A stretch of DNA of 64,000 bases from JAILLW01 sp045640905 (lineage in GTDB: Bacteria; Bacillota; Clostridia; Lachnospirales; Lachnospiraceae): the NCBI GenBank assembly GCA_045640905.1, contig JAZUFW010000054.1:4764-68763 (forward strand). The letters run 5' to 3'. The translations under genes were made by a program, and so were the position numbers. Below the pieces are notes generated by a model. That model ran no database searches, was not told the DNA's origin, and saw only the letters and a list, made by a program, of their open reading frames with translations. Each line of letters begins with the position of its first letter. Position 1 is the first letter of the stretch. Positions 25,370-34,679 of the stretch are shown piece after piece.

Positions 25370-27031
25370 CTATTTAACTAAAATTGCACCCTTGTCTCCG
25401 CTGGTAACCATCTTTTCATATCGTGCAAGATAACCTGTCGTAACTTTAGGTTCTCTGGGCTGCCATTTAGCTTTTCTTTGAGCCATTTCTTCATCGGAAA
25501 CCTTAACATTCAAAGAAAGATTGGGTATATCGATTGAAATAATATCACCTTCTTCAATTAATGCAATAGGGCCGCCAACCGCAGCTTCGGGTGAAACATG
25601 TCCGATAGACGCACCTCTTGATGCTCCCGAAAAACGTCCGTCTGTAATAAGGGCAACCGATGAGCCCAACCCCATTCCTGCTATTGCTGAAGTAGGATTC
25701 AACATTTCTCTCATGCCGGGACCTCCTTTAGGTCCTTCATATCTGATTACGACTACGTCTCCGGCAACAATACGTCCGCCCTTAATAGCATCGATGGCAT
25801 CTTCTTCACAGTCAAACACTCTGGCAGGGCCTTCATGTACCATCATTTCCTCACATACAGCTGAACGCTTAACAACAGAACCGTCGGGTGCAACATTTCC
25901 CTTAAGAACTGCCAAACCACCGGTCTTAGAATATGCATTGTCAACTGTTCGAATTACTTCGGGGTTCTTATTATCACAATCCTTTATATTTTCACGAACT
26001 GTTTTACCTGTAACTGTCATACAGTTATCATTTAACAATCCTTCATCCATCAATTCCTTCATTACGGCATAAACACCGCCGGCTTCATTAAGATCTTCCA
26101 TATATGTAGGGCCTGCAGGAGCCAGATGACAAAGATTGGGGGTCTTTGCGGAAATCTCGTTTGCATATGAAATATCAAAATCAAAACCTACTTCATGTGC
26201 GATAGCAGGCAAATGAAGCATTGAATTTGTAGAGCAGCCCAAAGCCATATCAACTGTTAAAGCATTAATAATGGCATCCTTGGTCATAATATCTCTGGGC
26301 TTAATATCCTTTTTAACAAGTTCCATTACAGCCATACCTGCATGCTTTGCAAGCTTTATCCTTTCGGAATATACAGCAGGAATTGTTCCGTTTCCTTTAA
26401 GTCCCATTCCCAAAGCTTCTGTCAGACAGTTCATTGAATTGGCAGTATACATACCCGAACATGAACCACAGGTAGGGCATACCTTCTCTTCAAATTCTCT
26501 GACTTCTTCCTCTGTCATTGTTCCGGCCGCATAAGAGCCTACAGCTTCAAACATAGATGAAAGGGATCTCTTCTGTCCTTTCACATGGCCTGCCAACATG
26601 GGGCCGCCGGAAACGAATACCGTGGGAACATTGATTCTGGCAGCAGCCATCAAAAGACCGGGCACATTCTTATCACAGTTGGGTACCATTACGAGACCGT
26701 CAAACTGATGAGCCAGCGCCATACATTCGGTTGAATCTGCTATCAAATCTCTGGTTACCAAAGAATACTTCATTCCGATATGTCCCATTGCTATACCGTC
26801 GCAAACCGCAATAGCGGGGAATACAACGGGGACACCGCCGCTTTCGGCTACACCTAACTTAACGGCATTTACTATTTTATCCAGATTCATATGACCGGGA
26901 ACGATTTCGTTATATGAGCTGACGATACCGATCATGGGCTTTTTCATTTCTTCTTCGGTAAATCCGAGAGCATTAAATAAACTTCTGTGAGGAGCCTGCT
27001 GCATTCCTACTTTTACATTATCCGATTTCAT
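25370..27031 (-). CDS. ilvD: Dihydroxy-acid dehydratase
   Basis: This FeS enzyme dehydrates dihydroxyisovalerate and dihydroxymethylvalerate, the third step of the valine and isoleucine pathways. The 553-residue length is standard. Cluster-ligand cysteines are in VPNCDKNVPGLL and CPTCGSCSGMYTANSMNCL. The end region GRFSGASRGASIGHVSPEA is the family's C-terminal signature. It follows leuB by two bases and precedes ilvB. Confidence 0.97.
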   Translation of the reverse strand: MKSDNVKVGMQQAPHRSLFNALGFTEEEMKKPMIGIVSSYNEIVPGHMNLDKIVNAVKLGVAESGGVPVVFPAIAVCDGIAMGHIGMKYSLVTRDLIADSTECMALAHQFDGLVMVPNCDKNVPGLLMAAARINVPTVFVSGGPMLAGHVKGQKRSLSSMFEAVGSYAAGTMTEEEVREFEEKVCPTCGSCSGMYTANSMNCLTEALGMGLKGNGTIPAVYSERIKLAKHAGMAVMELVKKDIKPRDIMTKDAIINALTVDMALGCSTNSMLHLPAIAHEVGFDFDISYANEISAKTPNLCHLAPAGPTYMEDLNEAGGVYAVMKELMDEGLLNDNCMTVTGKTVRENIKDCDNKNPEVIRTVDNAYSKTGGLAVLKGNVAPDGSVVKRSAVCEEMMVHEGPARVFDCEEDAIDAIKGGRIVAGDVVVIRYEGPKGGPGMREMLNPTSAIAGMGLGSSVALITDGRFSGASRGASIGHVSPEAAVGGPIALIEEGDIISIDIPNLSLNVKVSDEEMAQRKAKWQPREPKVTTGYLARYEKMVTSGDKGAILVK

Positions 27032-27033
27032 AA

Positions 27034-28116
27034 TTAAAGCCTTTCTGCGATTAAATCGCCCATTTCTTCACAATTTACTTTAGTTGTTCCTTCAGAATAG
27101 ATATCTGTTGTTCTGTATCCTTCTTTAAGCACCTGCTTTACGGCATTTTCAATGCTAAGTGCTTCTTCATCCAAATCAAACGAATAACGAAGCATCATGG
27201 CAGCGCTCAGTATCGTTGCAATCGGGTTGGCAATGCCCAATCCGGCAATATCGGGAGCTGAACCGTGAGAAGGTTCATACAAACCGAACTTTGTTTCATT
27301 TAATGAAGCTGATGAAAGCATACCAATCGAACCGGTAATCATTGATGCTTCATCCGACAAAATATCACCGAACATGTTCTCTGTTAAAACAACATCAAAC
27401 TGCGCAGGATTCTTAACAAGCTGCATCGCACAATTGTCAACAAGCATGTGTGTCAATGTTACTTCGGGATAATCCTTTGATACTTCGTTTACAACCTCTC
27501 TCCACAATCTTGAGGAATCAAGAACATTTGCTTTATCTACAGAGATAACATTTTTGTTTCTCTTCATTGCAATTTCAAAAGCTTTGACAGCGATTCTTCT
27601 GATTTCATTTTCGTTATATGTCAACGTATCAACAGCTGTCTTTAATCCGTCAACTGTCTTTGTATAGCGTTCTCCGAAATATAAACCGCCGGTAAGTTCA
27701 CGCATTATCAACATATCAAATCCCTGTTCGGCAATTTCCTTTTTTAAAGGACAGGCATCCGATAAAACATCATACAAATATGCAGGTCTTAAATTTGCAA
27801 ACAAATTAAGTGCCTTTCTGATTCCCAAAAGTCCTGCTTCGGGTCTCAGATTGGGAGCCAATTTGTACCAGGGAGATTTCGTGGTATCTCCTCCGATGGA
27901 TCCCATCAATACGGCATCTGCTTTCTTAGCCATTTCAATGGTTTCATCTGTCAGCGGCTTTCCGAAAGCGTCGATAGAAGCGCCTCCCAAAAGCAATTGT
28001 GTGTAGTTAATACTGTGTCCGTACTTCTTTGCTACAGCGTCCAAAACCTTCATGGCCTGTGTCACTATTTCAGGGCCGATTCCGTCGCCTTTAATAACTG
28101 CAATATTAAGTTCCAT
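27034..28116 (-). CDS. leuB: 3-isopropylmalate dehydrogenase
   Basis: The enzyme oxidatively decarboxylates 3-isopropylmalate in leucine synthesis. The 360-residue protein begins MELNIAVIKGDGIGPEIV and contains VSVDKANVLDSSRLWREVV and the C-terminal YEPSHGSAPDIAGLGIANP signature. ATG 28116 follows TGGAGGAG; the in-frame ATG at 28140 falls in the upstream terminator stem and is rejected. leuA and leuCD are absent from the window. A terminator hairpin lies only 17 bases before the start, so transcription probably reads through from the yajC promoter. Confidence 0.95.
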   Translation of the reverse strand: MELNIAVIKGDGIGPEIVTQAMKVLDAVAKKYGHSINYTQLLLGGASIDAFGKPLTDETIEMAKKADAVLMGSIGGDTTKSPWYKLAPNLRPEAGLLGIRKALNLFANLRPAYLYDVLSDACPLKKEIAEQGFDMLIMRELTGGLYFGERYTKTVDGLKTAVDTLTYNENEIRRIAVKAFEIAMKRNKNVISVDKANVLDSSRLWREVVNEVSKDYPEVTLTHMLVDNCAMQLVKNPAQFDVVLTENMFGDILSDEASMITGSIGMLSSASLNETKFGLYEPSHGSAPDIAGLGIANPIATILSAAMMLRYSFDLDEEALSIENAVKQVLKEGYRTTDIYSEGTTKVNCEEMGDLIAERL

Positions 28117-28133
28117 AACTCCTCCATAAATAA

Positions 28134-28159
28134 AACGCATAGGCTTGAACCTATGCGTT
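28134..28159 (-). terminator. Terminator or attenuator between yajC and leuB
   Basis: AACGCATAGG (28134-28143) and CCTATGCGTT (28150-28159) form a ten-base-pair stem with a six-base loop. On the minus strand it is followed by TTTTATTT and then directly by the leuB ribosome binding site. There is no room for a promoter between hairpin and leuB. Confidence 0.8.
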
Positions 28160-28165
28160 AATTAA

Positions 28166-28489
28166 TTACTCTGTATCGGCCTTTTCAACCATGGATATAG
28201 CTGTTTTCTGCATAGGAATGCGGCAATTCTTGTTATTACCAAATTCAACGATAACCGTATCGTCGGTAATATCAATTACTATTCCGTAAAAGCCGCTGGT
28301 AGTCAAAACACAATCTCCCACTTCCAGAGCCTGTATCATTGACTGAATTTTCTTTTGTTCCTTCTTTTGAGGACGAATCATCAAAAAATATAGAATCAAA
28401 ACAAAAAATGCTATATATCCGACCAAAAGCAGAATTGATGCACCTGAGCCTCCCTGAGGTGCTGCTGCAGATAAAATTACGCTTTTCAT
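28166..28489 (-). CDS. yajC: Preprotein translocase subunit YajC
   Basis: This is a small accessory membrane protein of the Sec translocon. The 107-residue product has one membrane segment (about 20-40: LLLVGYIAFFVLILYFLMI), followed at once by RPQKKEQKKIQ, the conserved juxtamembrane motif. The cytoplasmic domain then has DCVLTTSGFYGIV. A Gly/Ala-rich N terminus precedes the helix. AAAGGAG supports the start, and it has its own promoter in the 72-base gap after tgt. secD/secF are not in the window. Confidence 0.95.
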   Translation of the reverse strand: MKSVILSAAAPQGGSGASILLLVGYIAFFVLILYFLMIRPQKKEQKKIQSMIQALEVGDCVLTTSGFYGIVIDITDDTVIVEFGNNKNCRIPMQKTAISMVEKADTE

Positions 28490-28525
28490 ATGAATCTCCT
28501 TTCGTGTATTAAAGCACTAAAACTT

Positions 28526-28554
28526 ATAATACACAAAACATATAATAAAAACAA
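28526..28554 (-). promoter_or_regulatory. Promoter for yajC (and probably leuB-ilvD-ilvB)
   Basis: On the minus strand TTGTTT (28549-28554) and TATTAT (28526-28531) are separated by 17 bases. The expected transcript start is about 30 bases before the yajC start codon. Confidence 0.55.
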
Positions 28555-28561
28555 GAAAAAT

Positions 28562-29695
28562 TTATTCCTTTACCGTACCCATTCGATAAAGTTTTTCTTC
28601 TTTATAACTCTTAAAGTTTCCTTCGTCGAGACTTTGTCGTATCTCTTCCATCATGGTGTTATAAAAATACAGGTTATGCAAAACGCAAAGTCTCATTCCC
28701 AGCATTTCTTTGGCTTTAAGCAAATGCCTGATGTAAGCTCTCGAATATGATCGGCATGTCGGGCAATTACAACCTTCCTCAATGGGACGCATATCCTTTT
28801 CATATTTATTGTTGAACAAATTGAGTTTTCCGAAATTCGTATATACGTGACCGTGCCGACCGTTTCTCGAAGGATATACACAGTCAAAGAAATCTATTCC
28901 TCTGTCAACACCTTCAAGAATATTGGCGGGAGTACCGACTCCCATCAGATATACGGGCTTATTCTTCGGGAGATGCGGAACCGTACTTTCAATGATACGA
29001 TACATTTCTTCATGGGTTTCGCCTACAGCCAGTCCGCCGATAGCATATCCGTCCAAGTCAAGTTCCGATATTCTCTTTGCATGTTCAATTCGGATATCAT
29101 CAAAAACCGCACCCTGGTTGATTCCGAAAAGCATTTGCTTCTTATTTATTGTAGTAGGCAGTGAATTCAGCCTGTTCATTTCATCCTTGCATCGAACAAG
29201 CCATCTGGTCGTCCTGTCTACGGAATCAATGACATATTTCCTGTCAGCCTTTGATGAAGGACATTCATCGAAAGCCATCGCAATTGTCGAAGCCAGATTT
29301 GACTGGATTTGCATACTTTCTTCAGGTCCCATGAATATCTTTCTGCCGTCTACATGGGAATTAAAAAAGACACCCTCTTCTTTAATTTTGCGAAGCTTGG
29401 CAAGTGAAAAAACCTGAAAGCCGCCCGAATCCGTCAAAATCGGTCTGTCCCAGTTCATAAACTTATGCAAGCCCCCGATTTCATGGATTACATCATCCCC
29501 CGGTCTGACATGCAAATGATATGTATTGGACAACTCAACCTGACATTTTATTTCTTTCAAATCCATTGTGGATACGGCACCTTTAATGGCTGCCACCGTT
29601 CCCACATTCATAAAAACAGGTGTTTGAATTGTTCCGTGAACAGTTTCAAAGCACCCTCTTTTGGCATTTCCTTCTTTTTTTAATACAGTAAACAT
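28562..29695 (-). CDS. tgt: tRNA-guanine transglycosylase
   Basis: Tgt exchanges guanine 34 for the queuosine precursor preQ1 in GUN-anticodon tRNAs. The 377-residue protein has the catalytic aspartate regions ILTDSGGFQVFSL and GIDFFDCVYPSRNGRHG, and the zinc site CNCPTC followed by a downstream histidine. Its ATG follows directly on the stop of the VanY-type gene (TAAATG), with GGGAGAAG about a dozen bases upstream, so translation may be coupled. Its other usual neighbours (queA, ruvB) are not here. Confidence 0.96.
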   Translation of the reverse strand: MFTVLKKEGNAKRGCFETVHGTIQTPVFMNVGTVAAIKGAVSTMDLKEIKCQVELSNTYHLHVRPGDDVIHEIGGLHKFMNWDRPILTDSGGFQVFSLAKLRKIKEEGVFFNSHVDGRKIFMGPEESMQIQSNLASTIAMAFDECPSSKADRKYVIDSVDRTTRWLVRCKDEMNRLNSLPTTINKKQMLFGINQGAVFDDIRIEHAKRISELDLDGYAIGGLAVGETHEEMYRIIESTVPHLPKNKPVYLMGVGTPANILEGVDRGIDFFDCVYPSRNGRHGHVYTNFGKLNLFNNKYEKDMRPIEEGCNCPTCRSYSRAYIRHLLKAKEMLGMRLCVLHNLYFYNTMMEEIRQSLDEGNFKSYKEEKLYRMGTVKE

Positions 29696-30730
29696 TTATA
29701 AATACTTCTCCCAAAATTCTTCAAGGCACAGATTTTCTTCCATAATCACCTTGGCAGCTTCTTTGCCTACATATCTGAAATGCCAGGGCTCATATTCTAT
29801 ACTGGTTATAAATTCTTTGTCCTTCGGGTATCTTAAAATAAAGCCGAATTCATCGCAATGCTCTTTAAGCCATATACCTGCAGCGGTATTTTCGAATCCT
29901 TCGTCCAAAGTGGTATAGTTATCGGTTATTAAATCAATAGCCAGTCCAACCTGATGTTCAGAGGCACCGGGAACGGTTACAGCCTGCGACGAAAGCTTAT
30001 AAGCCTCCATATACGTATATCCCTTATTAAGGTATGCCTCAATCTTTCGATCAAACAGCATCTCCTGTCTGGACAAATCTCTGTACGGAGAACAAATAAC
30101 CAGATTTACACCATCTTCTTTTGCGGCTTTCATCATATTCAAAAGTTCCGAAATGATTCTGCTGTCACATTGCATAGCACCGGATAACGTTCCCAACGTA
30201 AACTCATAATCATCAGGAATCGGATGCTGCTTATTAATCAAAGTAAGACGCCAATCCGAAGCATCAAAGCCCTTTTCTTCTTCATCCGTAATGCCGTCGG
30301 CATCCTCTACATCCACATTATTTAAAATATCGTCAAGGGAAGCTATTTCATCATCATTTAAAACGGTTTGTTCGGAAAAGACCTCACTGATGATGGCATC
30401 ATCTTCGTCTACCGTAGTCAAATCCAGATTTTCATCGTTAATCAAACTGATATCCGATGTGTTGGCTGCAATATCGGAAGGCGCCTCTTCTTTCGAAACA
30501 AAACCCTCGGAATAGAGAGTCGGAAAACAAAAACTGTTTCCCAGGAAAAACAGACACAATATAACTGCAGTACAGGCAAAACGTTTAACACTTTTCTTAC
30601 AAAAATGGCAGAAATTGGAAATAAGCATGGTAACAGCAAGCCCAACTACCGCAAGCGGCAGTAAAAGCCTGTGATGTTTTCCCATATTTATAAAGAAATC
30701 TCTGACTTTTTCATAAAAAGTTTTGTTCAT
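29696..30730 (-). CDS. VanY-type D-alanyl-D-alanine carboxypeptidase (M15B)
   Basis: This protein should trim the terminal D-Ala from peptidoglycan stem peptides. The 344-residue product has two hydrophobic segments near its N terminus (about 21-40 and 51-67), an acidic linker (about 75-150) and a C-terminal M15 peptidase domain. The zinc motifs are GASEHQVGLAIDL (His and Asp) and EPWHFRYVG (Glu and His), and the QCDSRIISELL region is typical of the family. The frame extends to 30784, but that would overlap the upstream gene; ATG 30730 follows its stop by one base. The weak GGAAG site suggests translational coupling. Confidence 0.87.
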   Translation of the reverse strand: MNKTFYEKVRDFFINMGKHHRLLLPLAVVGLAVTMLISNFCHFCKKSVKRFACTAVILCLFFLGNSFCFPTLYSEGFVSKEEAPSDIAANTSDISLINDENLDLTTVDEDDAIISEVFSEQTVLNDDEIASLDDILNNVDVEDADGITDEEEKGFDASDWRLTLINKQHPIPDDYEFTLGTLSGAMQCDSRIISELLNMMKAAKEDGVNLVICSPYRDLSRQEMLFDRKIEAYLNKGYTYMEAYKLSSQAVTVPGASEHQVGLAIDLITDNYTTLDEGFENTAAGIWLKEHCDEFGFILRYPKDKEFITSIEYEPWHFRYVGKEAAKVIMEENLCLEEFWEKYL

Positions 30731-30731
30731 C

Positions 30732-31808
30732 TTATTCTTCCGGCAATTTGTAGAAAATAATGCAGTTCGGTTGGTCCACCTCAATCTCGGGTCCGTTCAT
30801 AACCATTGTGTGCTTAGCCATGTCTATGGCAAAAAACGTCATGGTATTCGATTCATGATTAAGGGATACCAAATGCTTATTATCAGGGAACAAACTGGCA
30901 TCTTTAGGATAATCTCCCGATACCGGCAGGCATAAAATTTTACTTAATGTACCTTCCTTTTGGTCAACCGAATATACAACCACGGAATTATCTCCGGCAT
31001 TGGAAGAAATAATATACTTAAAATCTACAGAAATATTAATGGCAGATGCTGCAGAACCGGATGCGTGATAATCATTCAGAGTAGAAATATTCTGTATTTT
31101 TTCAAACACAGGATTACTGTTTTTATCAAGTGAATAGCTATACACATCTATATAATTTTTAAGTTCGTGAACTATATAAAGAAAACTTCCGTCTTTGCTG
31201 AACTTCATATGTCTCGGTGCGGATTCCTGCTCCGAATGGATAATATCAAGCTGATGCAATTTGCCTGTTACATGATTCAATTCATAAACAATGACATGAT
31301 CCATACCCAAATCCGCAGCTAAAAGAAACCTGTTATCTCTGGTCATCTTTACGCAGTTAATATGAGGTCGGAAATTTCTCTCGGCTATAGAGCCCAATCC
31401 TTTGTGGAATATTTCATCAAGGATTTCACCAACCGAGCCGTCCTCGTTTACGCGAAGAACAGTAAGTTTGGCATCATGATATCCTGCAACAAAAAGGAAT
31501 TTGTCATCATAGTCTGTTGAAAGGTAGCATCCTCTCATACCATTGATAGACGCATTATTCAAAACCTTTAATGAACCGTCGGGATTAATTGAATATGCTT
31601 CAACGCCAAAATCGGTAATGGAATAAAGGTATTTTTGATTATGCGAAATTGTAATATAAGAAGAATTGGTTATTTCAACCTGGTCCTTCTTTGTCATTCT
31701 GCCCTTTTCTACATCAACATCAAAAATGCTGATTCCCATGTTTGTTTTATTGCCTGATGTATAGCTTGAAACATACGCTACGTATCGATCTTTATTCTTG
31801 GAAGCCAT
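30732..31808 (-). CDS. Lactonase-family seven-bladed propeller protein
   Basis: The 358-residue protein belongs to the lactonase family (6-phosphogluconolactonase of the YbhE type and relatives). Repeated blade motifs are seen, for example YVAYVSSYTSGNKTNMGISI, FRPHINCVKMTRDNRFLLAAD, APRHMKFSKDGSFLYIVHE and YPKDASLFPDNKHLVSLNHE. No signal peptide is visible, so it should be cytosolic. 6-Phosphogluconolactone hydrolysis is the likely reaction, but many family members have no proven substrate and no zwf or gnd gene is nearby. It is the first gene of a run into the VanY-type gene and tgt. TATAAT lies about 30 bases upstream of the start. Confidence 0.8.
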   Translation of the reverse strand: MASKNKDRYVAYVSSYTSGNKTNMGISIFDVDVEKGRMTKKDQVEITNSSYITISHNQKYLYSITDFGVEAYSINPDGSLKVLNNASINGMRGCYLSTDYDDKFLFVAGYHDAKLTVLRVNEDGSVGEILDEIFHKGLGSIAERNFRPHINCVKMTRDNRFLLAADLGMDHVIVYELNHVTGKLHQLDIIHSEQESAPRHMKFSKDGSFLYIVHELKNYIDVYSYSLDKNSNPVFEKIQNISTLNDYHASGSAASAINISVDFKYIISSNAGDNSVVVYSVDQKEGTLSKILCLPVSGDYPKDASLFPDNKHLVSLNHESNTMTFFAIDMAKHTMVMNGPEIEVDQPNCIIFYKLPEE

Positions 31809-31912
31809 ATAGCATACCTCGTCCTTATTTTTCTATATTATATGTTAACAAAACACTTGGTATTAAACAAGAATTTTTATTTATTTTTCATGCGTTTTTG
31901 TATATGTTTTTC

Positions 31913-31941
31913 TTGACTTTTTATGGCATTTATAAGAATAT
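31913..31941 (+). promoter_or_regulatory. Weak candidate promoter for potABCD
   Basis: TTGACT (31913-31918) is followed after 17 bases by GAATAT (31936-31941), about 39 bases before the potA start. The -35 is good, the -10 poor (three of six). The gap from 31809 to 31979 is AT-rich and holds nothing else I can support for the plus strand. Confidence 0.3.
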
Positions 31942-31979
31942 TCAATTTAGTATGTAATGATACAAAACGGAGGAAAAAA

Positions 31980-33047
31980 ATGAGAATAATCGACTTACAG
32001 CATATTTCCAAATCCTTTGACGGTCAGACGGTACTCGATGACCTTAATCTTTACATACGCGAAAATGAATTTATCACTTTATTGGGCCCCTCCGGCTGCG
32101 GCAAAACCACCACATTACGTATCATTGGCGGTTTCGAAACTCCCGACAAAGGCAATGTTATATTTAACGGCGAAGATATTACCAATCTTCCGCCTCATAA
32201 AAGAAACCTCAACACGGTTTTCCAAAAGTATGCCCTCTTTCCGCATATGAACATTGCTGAGAATATTGCTTTCGGGTTAAAAATCAAAGGAAAAACAAAA
32301 TCATATATCGACGACAAAATTAAGTATGCTCTTAAATTGGTTAATTTGGACGGATACGAAAACAGAATGCCCGACACCCTTTCCGGCGGTCAGCAACAGA
32401 GAATTGCCATCGCCAGAGCCATCGTCAACGAACCTAAGGTTTTGTTGCTCGACGAACCTTTGGGTGCACTGGATTTAAAACTTCGTCAGGATATGCAGTA
32501 TGAACTTATTCGACTTAAAAACGAATTGGGAATTACCTTTATTTATGTGACACATGATCAGGAAGAAGCCTTAACCATGTCGGATACCATAGTTGTTATG
32601 AACCAGGGTTATATCCAGCAGATAGGTTCTCCCGAAAAAATATATAACGAACCCGAGAATGCATTTGTTGCGGATTTCATCGGAGACTCCAACATAATCA
32701 GGTCTCGTATGATTAAGGACCGTCTGGTTAATATTCTCGGCGTCAATTTTGACTGTGTCGATGAAGGTTTCGGCACAAACACTCCCGTCGACGTTGTTAT
32801 TCGTCCGGAAGATGTTATTTTGACCAAACCAAACGAAGGAAAAATCGAAGGATTGGTATCCCATCTCATTTTCAAGGGTGTACATTACGAAATGGAAGTT
32901 CAGGCTAACGGCTTTGAATGGCTGGTTCAGTCCACCAAATGTTTCCCTGTCGGCACGTTGGTCGGCATTGATGTAGACCCCTACAATATTCAGATTATGA
33001 ATAAACCCGAATTTGAGGATGAGGAGGCCCTGAAACTCGATGAATAA
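31980..33047 (+). CDS. potA: Spermidine/putrescine ABC transporter, ATP-binding subunit
   Basis: This is the ATPase of a polyamine importer. The 355-residue protein has Walker A GPSGCGKTTT, the ABC signature LSGGQQQR, Walker B VLLLDEPLGALD and the H-loop THDQEEALT. A C-terminal TOBE domain (about 270-350) follows. CGGAGG lies seven bases before ATG 31980; an in-frame ATG at 31923 has no ribosome binding site. It leads potA-potB-potC-potD, and its end overlaps potB by eight bases. Confidence 0.95.
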   Translation: MRIIDLQHISKSFDGQTVLDDLNLYIRENEFITLLGPSGCGKTTTLRIIGGFETPDKGNVIFNGEDITNLPPHKRNLNTVFQKYALFPHMNIAENIAFGLKIKGKTKSYIDDKIKYALKLVNLDGYENRMPDTLSGGQQQRIAIARAIVNEPKVLLLDEPLGALDLKLRQDMQYELIRLKNELGITFIYVTHDQEEALTMSDTIVVMNQGYIQQIGSPEKIYNEPENAFVADFIGDSNIIRSRMIKDRLVNILGVNFDCVDEGFGTNTPVDVVIRPEDVILTKPNEGKIEGLVSHLIFKGVHYEMEVQANGFEWLVQSTKCFPVGTLVGIDVDPYNIQIMNKPEFEDEEALKLDE

Positions 33048-33867
33048 TTATTCACTTAAGAAAAAACTTTTGGGCACTCCTTATTATCTGTGGTCTGCCA
33101 TTTTTATAATCATTCCTTTGGGAATGGTCTTTTACTACGGCTTTACCGACAGCGCCGGTCACTTTACATTGGAAAATGTGTTTGCAATGGGCCAGTACGA
33201 GCACTTAAAGAGTCTGTTTCTTGCTTTGGTGCTTGCATTGATTGCTACGGTAATCTGTATTCTATTAGCTTACCCCCTGGCACTGATACTTAATTCCATG
33301 AGTGCATCTTCACACGGCTTTATTGTATTTATTTTTATTCTTCCGATGTGGATGAACTTCCTTTTGCGTACCATGGCATGGCAGACGCTTCTTGAAAAAA
33401 GCGGTGTCATTAACTCCATACTTTCCGTTCTTCATCTGCCGCAGATGCAGATAATTAATACTCCCAGAGCCATCGTCCTCGGCATGGTCTACAACTTCCT
33501 GCCGTTTATGGTTCTGCCTTTGTATAACTCTATTTCAAAAATTGATATTAATGTAATAAATGCTGCCAAAGATTTAGGAGCCAACTCCGTTAATGTATTT
33601 ACCAAAGTTATACTTCCTCTGTCGGTTCCCGGAATGATCAGCGGTATAACCATGGTGTTCATTCCCGCATTAACCACTTTCGTAATCAGTAAATTACTTG
33701 GCGGATCCAAAATCCTGTTAATAGGTAATGTAATCGAAGAAGAATTTACACAGGCTTCCAACTGGAATTTAGGTTCGGGGCTTTCCGTTGTGTTAATGAT
33801 ATTCATTATCATCAGCATGGTCATTACCAGCATATTCGATAAGGAAGGAGATTCTAACTTCCTATGA
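33040..33867 (+). CDS. potB: Spermidine/putrescine ABC transporter permease
   Basis: The 275-residue integral membrane protein has about six transmembrane segments. It carries the binding-protein-dependent permease loop NAAKDLGANSVNVFTKVILP (EAA-type motif, near residue 170), which contacts PotA. Its start overlaps the end of potA by eight bases, with GAGGAGG inside potA as ribosome binding site. It overlaps potC by four bases (ATGA). The order and pairing with a second permease are typical of the PotABCD system. Confidence 0.94.
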   Translation: MNNYSLKKKLLGTPYYLWSAIFIIIPLGMVFYYGFTDSAGHFTLENVFAMGQYEHLKSLFLALVLALIATVICILLAYPLALILNSMSASSHGFIVFIFILPMWMNFLLRTMAWQTLLEKSGVINSILSVLHLPQMQIINTPRAIVLGMVYNFLPFMVLPLYNSISKIDINVINAAKDLGANSVNVFTKVILPLSVPGMISGITMVFIPALTTFVISKLLGGSKILLIGNVIEEEFTQASNWNLGSGLSVVLMIFIIISMVITSIFDKEGDSNFL

Positions 33868-34655
33868 TTAAAAATGCTCTTAAGAAATTGTACATAGTAC
33901 TTATTTTCATATTTCTGTACGCTCCTATTGTTACTTTGATTGTATTAAGCTTTAACAAGAGTAAAACAAGGGCTAAATGGGGCGGATTTACGACGAAATG
34001 GTATTCATCGCTTTTTTCAAACGATGCCATAATGAATGCCTTATTCAACACTATTTTGATAGCCCTGATTGCTTCAATAGTTGCCACCTTGATAGGAACA
34101 ATAGCCTGCATAGCCATTATGTCCTTAAAAAAGACGGGACGTTCCATCGTAATGGGCATAACCAATATTCCCATGTTAAATGCGGAAATCGTAACCGGTA
34201 TCTCTTTGATGCTTTTGTTTTTAAGTTTCGGTTTCAAATTCGGGCTCGGTACGATATTGCTCTCTCACATTACTTTTTGTATTCCTTATGTAATACTTTC
34301 GGTAATGCCCAGAATGCAGTCACTTAACCCTTTTGCCTACGAAGCTGCCATGGACTTGGGCGCGAATCCGATTCAGGGTTATGTCAAAGTAGTTTTGCCT
34401 GAAATAATGCCCGGCATTGCTTCGGGATTTCTAATGTCCTTTACCATGAGCATTGATGATTTCATCATTACTCACTTTACAAAAGGTGCCGGTGTTGATA
34501 CACTTTCGACCAAGATTTATACCGAAGTCAAAAAAGGTATAAAACCTGAAATGTATGCACTTTCCACATTAATCTTTGTTACCGTTTTGATTCTTTTGCT
34601 TTTGGTTAATTACGGTCCCGACCTGTCAGCCAAAAGAAAAAAGCATCAAAATTAA
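33864..34655 (+). CDS. potC: Spermidine/putrescine ABC transporter permease
   Basis: This is the second permease of the importer, with 263 residues and about six membrane segments. It has an EAA-type loop in FAYEAAMDLGANPIQGYVKV and the family sequence SFTMSIDDFIITHFTKGAG. Its ATG overlaps the potB stop, and AAGGAGA lies upstream within potB. It should form the membrane channel with PotB and receive substrate from the PotD lipoprotein. Confidence 0.94.
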   Translation: MIKNALKKLYIVLIFIFLYAPIVTLIVLSFNKSKTRAKWGGFTTKWYSSLFSNDAIMNALFNTILIALIASIVATLIGTIACIAIMSLKKTGRSIVMGITNIPMLNAEIVTGISLMLLFLSFGFKFGLGTILLSHITFCIPYVILSVMPRMQSLNPFAYEAAMDLGANPIQGYVKVVLPEIMPGIASGFLMSFTMSIDDFIITHFTKGAGVDTLSTKIYTEVKKGIKPEMYALSTLIFVTVLILLLLVNYGPDLSAKRKKHQN

Positions 34656-34679
34656 TATATGTTTAAAAGAGGAGAAAAA

